In this document: in pieces, positions 26,535 to 34,956 of the stretch | Layout of the letters: each line of letters opens with the position of its first letter | Position numbering within the stretch: the first letter of the stretch is position 1 | DNA from: Bifidobacterium breve | Lineage (GTDB): Bacteria; Actinomycetota; Actinomycetes; Nanopelagicales; Nanopelagicaceae | Reading direction: 5' to 3' | Assembly: GCA_945885625.1 (NCBI GenBank) | Contig: CAMCYS010000001.1 | Span: 310,001 to 374,000 of the forward strand | DNA: 64,000 nucleotides | Translations under genes and position numbers: made by a program | Notes under the pieces: model-generated | The model's database searches: none | The model's input: only the letters and a program-made list of their open reading frames with translations | What the model was told of the DNA's origin: nothing

Positions 26535-26821
26535 GCAGGTCGACGCTTAAGTCGACGTCGCTCGCGCTCGGAAAGTCCGCCCCAAATTCCAAATCGCTCA
26601 TCGTGTGCGAGAGCGTATTCGAGACATTCAGAGCGAACATCGCAGGAGAGACATACTCGCTTTGCTTCGCGAGTAGAGCCGCCCTTTTCTGGGAAAAATG
26701 CTTCGGGATCTGTTTGCGCACATAGTGCACGTTCTTGCCAGGAAAGCTCAACGCTTTCGCCGCTGGCTAATTGAATTACGGGACCTGAGGAGGAAGGGTT
26801 TTGTGCGGGACGAATCGGCAT
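26531..26821 (-). CDS. whiB2: WhiB2-like iron-sulfur regulator (WhmD/WhiB)
   Basis: A 96-residue WhiB protein with cysteines at 34, 57, 60 and 66, the turn GIWGGLSERERRRLKRRPA at the C-terminus and an N-terminal tail of about 25 residues. These match WhiB2/WhmD, which controls septation and cell-wall genes. GGAGAG lies 6 nt before the ATG, so it has a normal ribosome binding site, with TATTTAT about 13 nt further up as the likely -10. A perfect 14-bp palindrome lies about 63 bp upstream. The glycosyltransferase gene follows. Confidence 0.93.
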   Translation of the reverse strand: MPIRPAQNPSSSGPVIQLASGESVELSWQERALCAQTDPEAFFPEKGGSTREAKRVCLSCDVRSECLEYALAHDERFGIWGGLSERERRRLKRRPA

Positions 26822-26883
26822 TAATAACTCTCCACATAAATAGTGGCCCCGCCCTGACGGCGTATGGCCTTCTCTTAGGTGAA

Positions 26884-26897
26884 TTACACGCGTGTAA
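26884..26897. promoter_or_regulatory. Perfect 14-bp palindrome upstream of whiB2
   Basis: TTACACGCGTGTAA reads the same on both strands and lies 63-76 bp before the whiB2 start, just above the expected -35 region. It resembles the TNAC-N5/6-GTNA style of BldD-type sites, which in Streptomyces control whiB, but the match is by eye. Confidence 0.5.
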
Positions 26898-26982
26898 GTC
26901 AGTTAAGTCAAGCCCAGCCACTCTAAAATCGGGCAAATAGGACGGAAATTAAGGGTAAAAACTCAAGTTGTAGTTGAGGGTT

Positions 26983-27954
26983 TTAGAGCTTTAAATCAAT
27001 TATTTCGCCACCAGCTAAGTAGGCACCCTTGGCCTGAGTCTCTTTCGGCACCAACGCATTTGATTCTACAAAAACATTTTCTAATCTGCAGCCCTCAGCA
27101 ATTACTGCGCCATCTCTAATAATTGAGGCAGAGATCTCAACGTTTGCACCGATAGTTACCTGGTTACCGATTGCGCTGGCACCACTAATTTTCGCACTTG
27201 CCGAAATATTCGAATTCTTGCCAACAATAAAATCACGAACACCAACATAGTCCTGCGAACCTTTAAGTAAAGCTCTGGGAGTTCCCATATCTAACCAATA
27301 CGAATCATCTACAAATGCTTGAATAAGTCGTCCGGCCTTTAGTATTTCAGGAAACACTTCACGTTCAACACTGACCACTTTGCCAAGTTCTATCTCTCTG
27401 ACCACTTGTGGGTTAAAAACATAGCAGCCAGCATTAATAGTATTTGTAATTGGGTTAGCCATCTTTTCTAGGAAATCTGTTACTCGCCCATTATCATCAA
27501 ACGGAACACAACCATATGGGCGAGCATCTTCAACGCTAACTAAGTGCAGAGTAACTGCTGCCGATAAGCTCTGATGTAATTGAATTTGGGCCGCTAAATT
27601 ATGTCGGCTTAGAACATCACCATTGAATACCACAATTGGTTCATCCGCAGAAATTTCAGCAAGTATTAACTCGGCAGCATTTCTAATAGCACCACCAGTT
27701 CCAAGTGGCTCTCTTTCTAGAGCGTACTTGAGTTCCATTCCCCAGTTAGAGCCATCACCAAAGTAAGGCGTGAACGTTTCAGCCAGATAAGCAGTAGCCA
27801 GCACTACTTTGGTGATGCCAGCAGCTTTCGCAACAAGTAATTGATGTTCGGTTACCGGCAAATTCGCAATGGGTAACATCGGTTTAGGAGTCTTATTTGT
27901 AAGTGGCGATAAGCGAGTACCAAAGCCACCAACCAGCAGGATTCCGACAGTCAT
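26983..27954 (-). CDS. Mannose-1-phosphate guanylyltransferase-like nucleotidyltransferase
   Basis: A 323-residue enzyme with the nucleotidyltransferase opening MTVGILLVGGFGTRLSPLTN and KTPKPMLPIANLP, GTGGAIRNA near 90, and a left-handed beta-helix of hexapeptide repeats at about 235-305. It resembles actinobacterial GDP-mannose pyrophosphorylase (Rv3264c), making a nucleotide sugar from mannose-1-phosphate or glucose-1-phosphate; the base and sugar are not certain. The ATG at 27954 lies 2 bp after the dapC stop, so the 54 residues of upstream open frame are dapC shadow. With manB and the glycosyltransferases it suits envelope sugar supply. Confidence 0.85.
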   Translation of the reverse strand: MTVGILLVGGFGTRLSPLTNKTPKPMLPIANLPVTEHQLLVAKAAGITKVVLATAYLAETFTPYFGDGSNWGMELKYALEREPLGTGGAIRNAAELILAEISADEPIVVFNGDVLSRHNLAAQIQLHQSLSAAVTLHLVSVEDARPYGCVPFDDNGRVTDFLEKMANPITNTINAGCYVFNPQVVREIELGKVVSVEREVFPEILKAGRLIQAFVDDSYWLDMGTPRALLKGSQDYVGVRDFIVGKNSNISASAKISGASAIGNQVTIGANVEISASIIRDGAVIAEGCRLENVFVESNALVPKETQAKGAYLAGGEIIDLKL

Positions 27955-27956
27955 GC

Positions 27957-29027
27957 TTAACCTTTTATTGCGGTAATAATACGTGCGGCAGCTTCGGTAA
28001 TTTGGAGATCTGTTGCGGTCATGGCAATACGGATATGTGATTTCCCAAGGTCGCCATAGAAATTGCCAGGGGTGGCCAGAATTCCCAAGTTTGCTAACCA
28101 GGAAACGGAATCCCAATCACTTTCCTTTCGAGTACACCAGATGTAAAGGCCAGCATTTGAATACTCAACTTGAAACCCAGCTGCTTTAAGGGCTGGTACT
28201 AATTTCGCTCTGCGGGCGTTGTAGCGAGCCCGTTGTTCGGCAACATGAGTTTCATCGCTTAGCGCAATTGTCATAGCTTTTTGAATTGGCAACGGCACCA
28301 TCATGCCTGCGTGCTTACGTACTTCGCGAATTCGAGCAATCAAATCTTTGTCACCAATTAGAAAAGCTCCGCGATAGCCCGCCATTGAAGATCTCTTTGA
28401 TAATGAATGTACCGCCAGAATGTTCTGATTGTTGCCGTTGGCGTACTGCAGAATCGAGGTAGGAGTTGAACTATCACCAAATTCTAGATAGCACTCGTCA
28501 GAAACTAAGATCGAATTATTCGCACGTGCCCATTCAATAGCGCTTAAATACTCTTGATCGCTGTGAACGCGACCAGTTGGATTAGCAGGTGAATTAACCC
28601 AAGTTAAATCAGCTGGTGGCCAATGTTCTGGGCTGATTGCAACAGCAGCCTCGCTCGCTCCTGCCAAAATTGCACCTACTCGATATGTTGGGTAGGCAAT
28701 CTCTGGAAAGTTAACTGACTTAGAGCGCAAAAGCGTTGGAAGCCAAGCGACTAACTCTTTTGAGCCAATTACCGGCAAGACATCAAATTCGCCAGTTGCT
28801 TTTAATTTAGTTTTTGCCCAGTCACTAATCGCGGCACGAAGTTCTGGCGTTCCCGCCGTAACCGGATAACTAGGCGAATTAGAACTATCTCTAAGAACTG
28901 CTTGAATGAATTCGGGCGTTGGATCAACTGGAGTGCCTTGTGATAAATCAATTGCACCACCAGGATGCGCACGCGCGATTTCACCGTAGGGAGCTAGTGC
29001 ATCCCATGGGAAATCTGGCAGCTTCAG
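27957..29027 (-). CDS. dapC: N-succinyldiaminopimelate aminotransferase DapC, with non-canonical start
   Basis: A PLP fold-type I aminotransferase of the lysine/DAP pathway. The conserved N-terminus LPDFPWDALAPYGEIARAHP is in frame with the rest, followed by DLSQGTPVDPTPE, VNSPANPTGRV and the PLP-lysine in HSLSKRSSMAGYRGAF. The first ATG/GTG/TTG in frame is a TTG about 80 residues into the domain (28776-28778), which would delete an essential part. Between the ferredoxin TAG (29040-29042) and the domain only CTG codons at 29027 and 29021 could start it. I placed the start at CTG 29027. Alternatives are readthrough of the TAG or a sequencing error. Order fdx-dapC is as in mycobacteria. Confidence 0.82.
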   Translation of the reverse strand: MKLPDFPWDALAPYGEIARAHPGGAIDLSQGTPVDPTPEFIQAVLRDSSNSPSYPVTAGTPELRAAISDWAKTKLKATGEFDVLPVIGSKELVAWLPTLLRSKSVNFPEIAYPTYRVGAILAGASEAAVAISPEHWPPADLTWVNSPANPTGRVHSDQEYLSAIEWARANNSILVSDECYLEFGDSSTPTSILQYANGNNQNILAVHSLSKRSSMAGYRGAFLIGDKDLIARIREVRKHAGMMVPLPIQKAMTIALSDETHVAEQRARYNARRAKLVPALKAAGFQVEYSNAGLYIWCTRKESDWDSVSWLANLGILATPGNFYGDLGKSHIRIAMTATDLQITEAAARIITAIKG

Positions 29028-29039
29028 TTGAGAACTTTT

Positions 29040-29360
29040 CTATTCAGGCTTTGCTGGCAGAGCTACAACTGAAGAATGATCAGTATTGGTCTGGCCAACT
29101 TTACTAGCACCGCCGGGTGAGCCGATCTCAAGGAAGAACTCGGTATTGATCTTGCCGAATTCTTGCCACTGTGCAGGAACATCATCTTCATAGTAGATAG
29201 CTTCTACTGGGCAAACTGGTTCACAAGCGCCACAGTCAACACACTCATCGGGTTGGATATAAAGCATTCGGGAACCTTCGTAGATGCAGTCAACCGGGCA
29301 CTCTTCGATGCAGGACTTATCTTTCACATCAACACAAGGTTCGGCAATTATGTACGTCAC
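29040..29360 (-). CDS. fdxA: 7Fe ferredoxin
   Basis: A 106-residue ferredoxin starting at GTG 29360 (VTYIIAEPCVDVKDKSC), chosen because GGAGG lies about 9 nt upstream and it matches the family start. Cysteines form one [3Fe-4S] set (Cys9, Cys17, with CIEECPVDC) and one [4Fe-4S] set (CVDCGACEPVCP). Such ferredoxins carry low-potential electrons to P450s or 2-oxoacid oxidoreductases. It ends KPE-TAG; the same frame continues into dapC with no intervening stop. TACAAT further upstream is a candidate -10. Confidence 0.93.
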   Translation of the reverse strand: MTYIIAEPCVDVKDKSCIEECPVDCIYEGSRMLYIQPDECVDCGACEPVCPVEAIYYEDDVPAQWQEFGKINTEFFLEIGSPGGASKVGQTNTDHSSVVALPAKPE

Positions 29361-29451
29361 GAAGAATCCTCCAACTGGGTAGCTACTGCGGTGAATTGTA
29401 ATACCTACCGAGGTTTGCACCGCCATTTAGCAGCTGCGGTTCCAACACCTC

Positions 29452-29469
29452 CTTTTGGAGCTTTTGGAG
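29452..29469 (+). repeat. Tandem 9-bp repeat in the fdxA-GNAT divergent region
   Basis: CTTTTGGAG is repeated twice without a gap (29452-29460, 29461-29469), between the divergent ferredoxin and acetyltransferase genes. Could be a regulator site or chance. Confidence 0.35.
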
Positions 29470-29491
29470 AGGCATGTTTTGAATAGGCGAT

Positions 29492-29497
29492 TATCGT
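29492..29497 (+). promoter_or_regulatory. Predicted -10 element (TATCGT) of the GNAT-cysS operon
   Basis: TATCGT, TAAGCC (6 nt), then ATG at 29504. Leaderless pattern. Confidence 0.5.
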
Positions 29498-29503
29498 TAA
29501 GCC

Positions 29504-30448
29504 ATGGAAACTCAGCCGCTCCCGCTTGAGCGCATTGGCCAACGGTTTTCGATTAGATTGCATGACCCGGAAGGTGGCTACCGAGATGTCGTAGGTCACT
29601 TGAAAAGCGCAAATACTTTGATAAATCGTAAAGGTCAGGAAGTCTCCTTTGATCCAGAACAGATTTTCATTTGGCGCGAGATAGTCGAACGCCCAACTTT
29701 GGCAGGTAAAGGCGCTCCCCTCACTCTGCGCGTACTTGAGCTAGATCAAATCTGCGACTTAACTTGGCCGGCAACTGAGAATATTGAAAATTCTGGTTGG
29801 CTGATGCGCGCTGCAGGTGGTGTTACCAATCGTGCTAACTCCGTGTTGCCCCTTGCCGCAAGCCTAGAAACAGGCGCTCTAAATAACTTTGCGGAAAAAT
29901 TTGAGATAGCTCAGGATTTCTACAGAGAGCGAAGCTTGCCAACGATTTTTCAAGTTGCACTTCCGACTTGGCAGCTCTTATCTGACAAATTGCGTTCAAT
30001 AGGCGCGATCGAAACTCTTCGTGGCAACACAATGGTTACTGACCTAACCGCGGCTAAACAAAAGATTCCAGCTGGATATGAAATTATGCAATCGGATCAA
30101 TTCAGTGATGAGTGGTTGGGAATTCAGCTAACGCCAGGAATCGAAAAAATCTTATCCGGTTGTGCGGCCACGTATTTAAGGTTAGTTAGCAATGGTCAAA
30201 CAGTGGCGGTCTGTCGGATCGCATTAGCAAAAGGCTGGTCTTCAATTACTCGTGTTTATGTTCATCAGAATTTTCGTGGAAAAGGTTTAGGAAAAATTAT
30301 TGTGGCTGCGGCGCTGGAAAGTAGTTTTGAACAAGGTGCTACTAAAGCGGTGCTTCAAGTTGAAGCAAGTAACGCTATCGCTATTGGAGTTTATGAATCC
30401 TTAGGATTTAATTTTCATCATGAGTATTCATTTTTGGAGCTGAAGTAG
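29504..30448 (+). CDS. GNAT family N-acetyltransferase (Rv0428c-like layout)
   Basis: A 314-residue protein. Residues 1-70 form a small SH3-like domain (RIGQRFSIRLHDPEGGYRDVVGHL) as I recall for Rv0428c-type acetyltransferases. The GNAT core lies at the C-terminus: VYVHQNFRGKGLGKIIVAAAL is the acetyl-CoA-binding motif A and AIGVYESLGFNFHHEY motif B. Acceptor unknown. It heads an operon with cysS, which begins 2 bp after its stop. Confidence 0.82.
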   Translation: METQPLPLERIGQRFSIRLHDPEGGYRDVVGHLKSANTLINRKGQEVSFDPEQIFIWREIVERPTLAGKGAPLTLRVLELDQICDLTWPATENIENSGWLMRAAGGVTNRANSVLPLAASLETGALNNFAEKFEIAQDFYRERSLPTIFQVALPTWQLLSDKLRSIGAIETLRGNTMVTDLTAAKQKIPAGYEIMQSDQFSDEWLGIQLTPGIEKILSGCAATYLRLVSNGQTVAVCRIALAKGWSSITRVYVHQNFRGKGLGKIIVAAALESSFEQGATKAVLQVEASNAIAIGVYESLGFNFHHEYSFLELK

Positions 30449-30450
30449 CC

Positions 30451-31809
30451 ATGCTTAAAATTTATGACACTCAAAGTCGATCCACAAAGGAAGTCGATAT
30501 CGGGGGCGATGAAGTAACGATTTATTGCTGTGGCCCTACGGTTTACCGAGATGCCCATGTTGGCAATCTACGAACATTTCTATTGTCTGATTTGATTCGT
30601 AGAACGCTGGAAATTCAAGGTAAAACTGTTAATTTGGTGCAAAACATAACGGATGTTGGGCACATGGCTGAAGATGTAAACCCGCAGGATAAAATGCTTG
30701 CTCAGGCAAAATTAGAAGCGATTGATCCATTTGAAATCGCCCGCAAATATGAGACTAACTTTCATAATGATTTAGCCCTCTTAAATATCAAGCCAGCTCG
30801 GTACTACCCGCGCGCAAGTGAATCAATTGAGTTAATGCATAAGTTGATCTCAAAGCTGATCGAGTTGAACCATGCCTATGTCGGCTCTGATGGTTCGGTT
30901 TACTTCGCTGCTGAAAGCTTCGAAAGTTACGGCGCTATCAGTGGTAATCGTTTGAAGGATTTAAAACCTGGTCATCGCTACGAATACATAGATGAAGGCG
31001 GGAAACGTTTCCATGCTGACTGGGCACTTTGGAAATCTGCCGGTGAGCGCACCGAAATGGTTTGGGATTCTCCCTGGGGTCGTGGTTTCCCCGGTTGGCA
31101 TATCGAATGCTCGGCCATGTCTCTTGATTTGCTGGGGGACGAAATCGATATTCATGTGGGTGGCATCGATCTCCGTTTCCCGCATCATGAAAATGAACGT
31201 GCCCAAACTAATTCTGTTACTGGATCAGAAACGGTAAAACTCTGGATACACGGCGAACACTTGCTTTTTGAAGGTCGCAAGATGGCCAAAAGCAGCGGCA
31301 ATGTAGTGTTGTTGAAAGATCTGCCCGAAAGAGGTTTCGATCCCCTCTCGCTCAGATTCTGTTTACTAGAAAATCGATATCGCTCCCAAATGGATTTAAC
31401 TTGGGATTCGATTGCCGCGGCAAATTCCACCTTAAAACGTTGGCGTCGAAGTGGCTTCGGTAAAGCACTGAAGTACCAGCCTGATCAATCCATTGTCGAC
31501 GCCTTAAGCAATGATTTGGATACTCCCAGAGTCATGCAGCGTTTGCGTAGCGTTGAAAAAGATCCAGCGTTATCGGATGCTGAAAAAGCGGCGATATTTT
31601 CCTTTGCAGACCAGGTTTTAGCTCTTGATTTAGGGCGAGATCTCATCGTGCCAGAAATATCAGATGAGCTGGCACGCTTACTTGCAGATCGTGAGATAGC
31701 GAGAAGTGCGAAAAATTGGAGCGAGAGCGATCGCTTACGGATTGAAATAGAAAGTGCTGGCCTAATAATTAATGACACTGCCGATGGGCAGGAATGGGAG
31801 TTACGCTAA
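30451..31809 (+). CDS. cysS: Cysteine--tRNA ligase
   Basis: A 452-residue class I synthetase. The zinc and ATP sites are visible: CGPTVYRDAHVGNLRTF (HIGH-like HVGN), GWHIECSAM, FPHHENE and the KMSKS loop KMAKSSGN. A C-terminal helical tail follows. The CGPTVY motif rather than CGITPYD, and the extended C-terminus, argue for CysRS rather than the mycothiol ligase MshC, its close relative. The NITDVGHMAED stretch is a sequence variant of the usual NITDIDDK. The gene next door on the other strand leads to mshB. Its stop shares CTAA with the convergent membrane gene. Confidence 0.92.
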   Translation: MLKIYDTQSRSTKEVDIGGDEVTIYCCGPTVYRDAHVGNLRTFLLSDLIRRTLEIQGKTVNLVQNITDVGHMAEDVNPQDKMLAQAKLEAIDPFEIARKYETNFHNDLALLNIKPARYYPRASESIELMHKLISKLIELNHAYVGSDGSVYFAAESFESYGAISGNRLKDLKPGHRYEYIDEGGKRFHADWALWKSAGERTEMVWDSPWGRGFPGWHIECSAMSLDLLGDEIDIHVGGIDLRFPHHENERAQTNSVTGSETVKLWIHGEHLLFEGRKMAKSSGNVVLLKDLPERGFDPLSLRFCLLENRYRSQMDLTWDSIAAANSTLKRWRRSGFGKALKYQPDQSIVDALSNDLDTPRVMQRLRSVEKDPALSDAEKAAIFSFADQVLALDLGRDLIVPEISDELARLLADREIARSAKNWSESDRLRIEIESAGLIINDTADGQEWELR

Positions 31810-32117
31810 ATCGGCAGGAAGATTGCAAGCACCAAAGCAAAAGTTCCCAACAAAATAAGTAGTGAGCCAGCTAAATCGCCTTGAATCAATAACTCGCCAC
31901 CAACTCCTAGAGTTGCGCCTTGTACAACTACAACTAACCAAGCAATCGCGGCTAATAATTTGTACCTTCTTAATCGCCAAGTTCGACCAACTGCCCAAAT
32001 TCCAACAACGGTAGCAAGTAGCCCAAGTATCAGGCCTAATGGAAACAAGAGTAGATGTAGCAAAGTGGCACTCGCACCAAGAAGAGCGCCAACGACAAGG
32101 GCATAAATTAACTTCAT
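31806..32117 (-). CDS. Small membrane protein, DUF6113-like
   Basis: A 103-residue protein that is nearly all hydrophobic, with three to four predicted membrane segments (about 4-20, 24-46, 55-72, 80-101). It follows mshB by 3 bp, and a small multi-pass protein beside mshB is what I recall as DUF6113 in Streptomyces; the family name is a guess from context. Function unknown. It shares the stop tetranucleotide CTAA with cysS. Confidence 0.55.
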   Translation of the reverse strand: MKLIYALVVGALLGASATLLHLLLFPLGLILGLLATVVGIWAVGRTWRLRRYKLLAAIAWLVVVVQGATLGVGGELLIQGDLAGSLLILLGTFALVLAIFLPI

Positions 32118-32120
32118 TAG

Positions 32121-32990
32121 CTACAGAACTATTCCAGCAAATAAATCTGTTTCACGCCCATCGGAATTAAATGGTCCGCCTGCCTTACCTTTGACTAACG
32201 AGTAGAACTCGTGGCCCCAAACTTGCAGCCCTAACTGATTTGAGAGGGCAAAGAACGGGCCATCTAATTCAATTTGAGTCGCGTGTGCAGCCATAGCAGC
32301 CATCTTCGCGTCTACATACTCGTTAGCATCAACAACCGCAGTTACTAACTCATCGGCTTTGGCAAAAGGTAAATCATCAACACTCTCGGCACCGAAGAAT
32401 GTTGATCCGACCTCTTTCATCGCCGCAATTCCATTAGCTAGCACTGACTTAGGTATTGCATTCCAATAAATTTTAGAAATTTGCCAGTCAGTTGCTAACT
32501 CGGCTGCCCGCATTGCCACCCTATGAGCTTGAATATGATCCGGGTGGCCATATCCACCAATTTCATCGTAGGTAATCAAGATATGTGGTTTTACCTCATG
32601 AATTATTCTGACCAATAAGTTGGCAGCCGAGTCGAGATCAGCCTGCCAAAAACAATCAGTGCGATTATTCGGCTCAGTACCCATCATGCCGCTGTCTCGG
32701 AACTTAATTTTTTCGTCCCCAAGAAATCGATGGTCGGTAACGCCTAGCGCTTTCATAGCATCAGCTAATTCAAGCACGCGATGATCACCTAATTGGTCAG
32801 TTTCATGGGCTGCGAAGTGAGCTAACTCTGGAACTAATACTTCACCTTCTTCACCGCGGGTACAGGTAACTAAAGTTAGCTGCGCACCGAGGGCTGCATA
32901 CATGGCCATAGTTGCACCATTGTTGATGGTCTCATCATCTGGATGTGCGTGAACCAGAAGTGCGCGATAACCCTGATACGGCTTAGACAT
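32121..32990 (-). CDS. mshB: Mycothiol biosynthesis deacetylase MshB
   Basis: A 289-residue zinc deacetylase of the PIG-L/LmbE family. The AHPDDE motif (residues 15-20) gives two metal ligands, and [11 protein letters not shown] near 160 the third. It deacetylates GlcNAc-inositol in mycothiol synthesis; [21 protein letters not shown] is close to mycobacterial MshB, though the related amidase Mca has the same fold. Its ATG overlaps the moeZ stop by one base. mshA, mshC and mshD are not in the window. Confidence 0.87.
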   Translation of the reverse strand: MSKPYQGYRALLVHAHPDDETINNGATMAMYAALGAQLTLVTCTRGEEGEVLVPELAHFAAHETDQLGDHRVLELADAMKALGVTDHRFLGDEKIKFRDSGMMGTEPNNRTDCFWQADLDSAANLLVRIIHEVKPHILITYDEIGGYGHPDHIQAHRVAMRAAELATDWQISKIYWNAIPKSVLANGIAAMKEVGSTFFGAESVDDLPFAKADELVTAVVDANEYVDAKMAAMAAHATQIELDGPFFALSNQLGLQVWGHEFYSLVKGKAGGPFNSDGRETDLFAGIVL

Positions 32991-34171
32991 TAATAAACCG
33001 GAAGTGAAGTATCGATCTGTTTAGCCCACGCTATAACGCCACCGCTTACATGTGTGGCATCAGCAAAACCAGCGCCTTTCAAGATTGCTAAGCACTCAGC
33101 TGATCGCACACCAGACTTGCAGTGCAGAATTATTGGCTTGTCCTGTGGCAGATTAGTTAGCGCTGTGCCATCAAGGAAGCCTTGTTTTGGAATCAAGGTA
33201 GACCCTGGAATACGGACGATCTCAAATTCACTAGGTTCGCGTACATCAATTAGAAAGAAGTTCTCGCTCTTATCGATCTTGCTTTTTAGTTCTGAAACGG
33301 TGATCGTCGCATCTTTGACAGCAACTTCGGCGGCATCTGATAGCACGCCACAGAATGCTTCATAATCTGGCAAAAGTGCCGTCTGAATTGGTTCGTTTGA
33401 GCAGATTGGGCAATTTGGATCTTTGCGCACTTTAATTTTGCGATAACTCATTTCGAGTCCGTCATAAATCATAAGTGAACCAATTAGCGGTTCGCCGATT
33501 CCGGTGATCACCTTAATTGCCTCAGTTGTTTGAATTGAACCAATTGATGCGCAGAGCACACCTAGAACACCGCCTTCGGCACAGCTTGGAACCATTCCTG
33601 GTGGTGGTGGTTCTGGATACAAGCAGCGGTAGCACGGACCATATTCAGCCCAGAACACACTGGCTTGTCCATCAAAGCGATAAATAGAACCCCATACATA
33701 GGGCTTCTTTAAAAGTACACACGCATCATTTACCAAGTAACGAGTAGCGAAGTTATCGGTGCCGTCAACAATGATGTCGTATTGCGCAAAAATCTCCATT
33801 ACATTTGAAGTATCTAATCGAGTCTCATGCAGAATTACTGTTACGTAAGGGTTGATCTCAGCAATTTTCTCTTGAGCGCTCTTTGCTTTACTCTTGCCGA
33901 TATCTGATTGGCCGTGAATAATCTGGCGTTGTAAATTTGATTCATCAACCGTATCGAACTCGGCAATTCCAATTGTTCCGACGCCGGCAGCTGCTAGATA
34001 CATGAGTGCTGGTGAACCTAAACCACCAGCTCCAACACAGAGAACCTTTGCATTCATTAATCGCGCTTGACCTGCCATAGCAAGGTCGGGAATTATTAAG
34101 TGGCGACTATAGCGACGAACTTCATCGACAGTTAGCGCACGACCAGGTTCAACTAATGGTGGAATTTTCAT
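32990..34171 (-). CDS. moeZ: Adenylyltransferase/sulfurtransferase MoeZ (ThiF-rhodanese)
   Basis: About 393 residues. The N-terminal E1-like ThiF/MoeB domain has [21 protein letters not shown], the catalytic arginine region [10 protein letters not shown], and zinc cysteines CYRCLYP and CPIC. The C-terminal rhodanese domain (about 285-393) has the active cysteine in [12 protein letters not shown]. It adenylates and thiolates small carrier proteins (MoaD, CysO, ThiS). I chose the ATG at 34171 ([10 protein letters not shown]), which matches the family start; a GTG at 34195 would add eight residues. It is followed by mshB with a 1-nt overlap. Confidence 0.93.
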   Translation of the reverse strand: MKIPPLVEPGRALTVDEVRRYSRHLIIPDLAMAGQARLMNAKVLCVGAGGLGSPALMYLAAAGVGTIGIAEFDTVDESNLQRQIIHGQSDIGKSKAKSAQEKIAEINPYVTVILHETRLDTSNVMEIFAQYDIIVDGTDNFATRYLVNDACVLLKKPYVWGSIYRFDGQASVFWAEYGPCYRCLYPEPPPPGMVPSCAEGGVLGVLCASIGSIQTTEAIKVITGIGEPLIGSLMIYDGLEMSYRKIKVRKDPNCPICSNEPIQTALLPDYEAFCGVLSDAAEVAVKDATITVSELKSKIDKSENFFLIDVREPSEFEIVRIPGSTLIPKQGFLDGTALTNLPQDKPIILHCKSGVRSAECLAILKGAGFADATHVSGGVIAWAKQIDTSLPVY

Positions 34172-34300
34172 CTCTATCGCCTTTTTACTGCTCACTTGGT
34201 AACTCGGTTACGGGGGCCATTCTGCCGTAGAACGACACTTGGTTGCTAATCGCAATAGATTCGCAAAAAACATAGAGGTGTAATTTTCCAGATTTGCCTC

Positions 34301-34306
34301 TAGCAT
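34301..34306 (+). promoter_or_regulatory. Predicted -10 element (TAGCAT) of the TetR-type gene
   Basis: TAGCAT followed by 7 nt (TGGCTAA) and the ATG at 34314. Leaderless pattern. Confidence 0.45.
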
Positions 34307-34313
34307 TGGCTAA

Positions 34314-34934
34314 ATGAGCACAACAGATGCACGTGATAACAAGCCGCGCTTACCTCGTGACGAGCGGCGGGCACTCTTGCTAGCCGCAGCCCTTGAAGTA
34401 TTTACTGCGGCGGGTTACCACAGCGCAGCAATGGATGAAATTGCCGATCGGGCTGGAGTAAGCAAGCCAGTTCTTTATCAGCATTTTCCATCGAAACTAG
34501 AACTTTACTTAGCAGTGCTAGATCTACATATTGATTCGCTTGTTTTTCAAATTCAGAGAGCGATTGCTTCGAATACCGAAAATGCTGATCGAGTTCGCGC
34601 AACAGTTGATGCCTACTTTGATTTTATTGAAAGTGAGGGCGAAGCTTTCCGCTTGCTATTTGAAAGTGATATGAATGTTGAGCCTGCTGTACACGAGCGT
34701 TTGAACCGAATGACTTATGACTGTGCAGCTGCAATTAGCGCCGTGATCTCAATCGAGACTGGCTTGCCTCAAGAAGCATCAATGCTGCTCGGAGTTTCAC
34801 TTATTGGTTCAATTCAAGTGGGCGCACGACATTGGCTTGATCGAGATAGCAAATTATCGCGGGAACAGGCCGCTCGATTAATCGAAAGCTTAATGTGGCG
34901 CGGTGTATCTGGTTTCCCGTTAGGCAACAACTGA
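34314..34934 (+). CDS. TetR family transcriptional regulator (Rv3208-like)
   Basis: A 206-residue regulator. The N-terminal helix-turn-helix is clear: RRALLLAAALEVFTAAGYHSAAMDEIADRAGVSKPVLYQHFPSKLELYLAVL, which I give only as landmarks (residues 18-70): GYHSAAMDEIA and VSKPVLYQHFPSK. The C-terminal helical ligand domain has no recognisable specificity. The trio TetR-DUF3107-rhlE is conserved in actinobacteria as Rv3208-Rv3208A-Rv3211. Ligand and targets unknown. Confidence 0.9.
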   Translation: MSTTDARDNKPRLPRDERRALLLAAALEVFTAAGYHSAAMDEIADRAGVSKPVLYQHFPSKLELYLAVLDLHIDSLVFQIQRAIASNTENADRVRATVDAYFDFIESEGEAFRLLFESDMNVEPAVHERLNRMTYDCAAAISAVISIETGLPQEASMLLGVSLIGSIQVGARHWLDRDSKLSREQAARLIESLMWRGVSGFPLGNN

Positions 34935-34944
34935 AGTAATCCCA

Positions 34945-34950
34945 TAGGAT
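34945..34950 (+). promoter_or_regulatory. Predicted -10 element (TAGGAT) of DUF3107-rhlE
   Basis: TAGGAT, TGCCCC (6 nt), then ATG at 34957. It lies only 11 bp beyond the TetR stop, so DUF3107 may have its own leaderless transcript. Confidence 0.45.
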
Positions 34951-34956
34951 TGCCCC

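Noticed and set aside
26698..26940. Open frames over and upstream of whiB2 on both strands
   Set aside because: They overlap the whiB2 gene or its promoter palindrome and show no family resemblance.
28776..28778. TTG at 28776-28778 as the dapC start
   Set aside because: It would remove about 80 conserved residues including the substrate-binding N-terminus that is present in frame upstream.
30451..31809. Mycothiol ligase MshC instead of CysRS
   Set aside because: The CGPTVY motif and the longer C-terminal tail fit CysRS; MshC has CGITPYD-type sequence and ends earlier.
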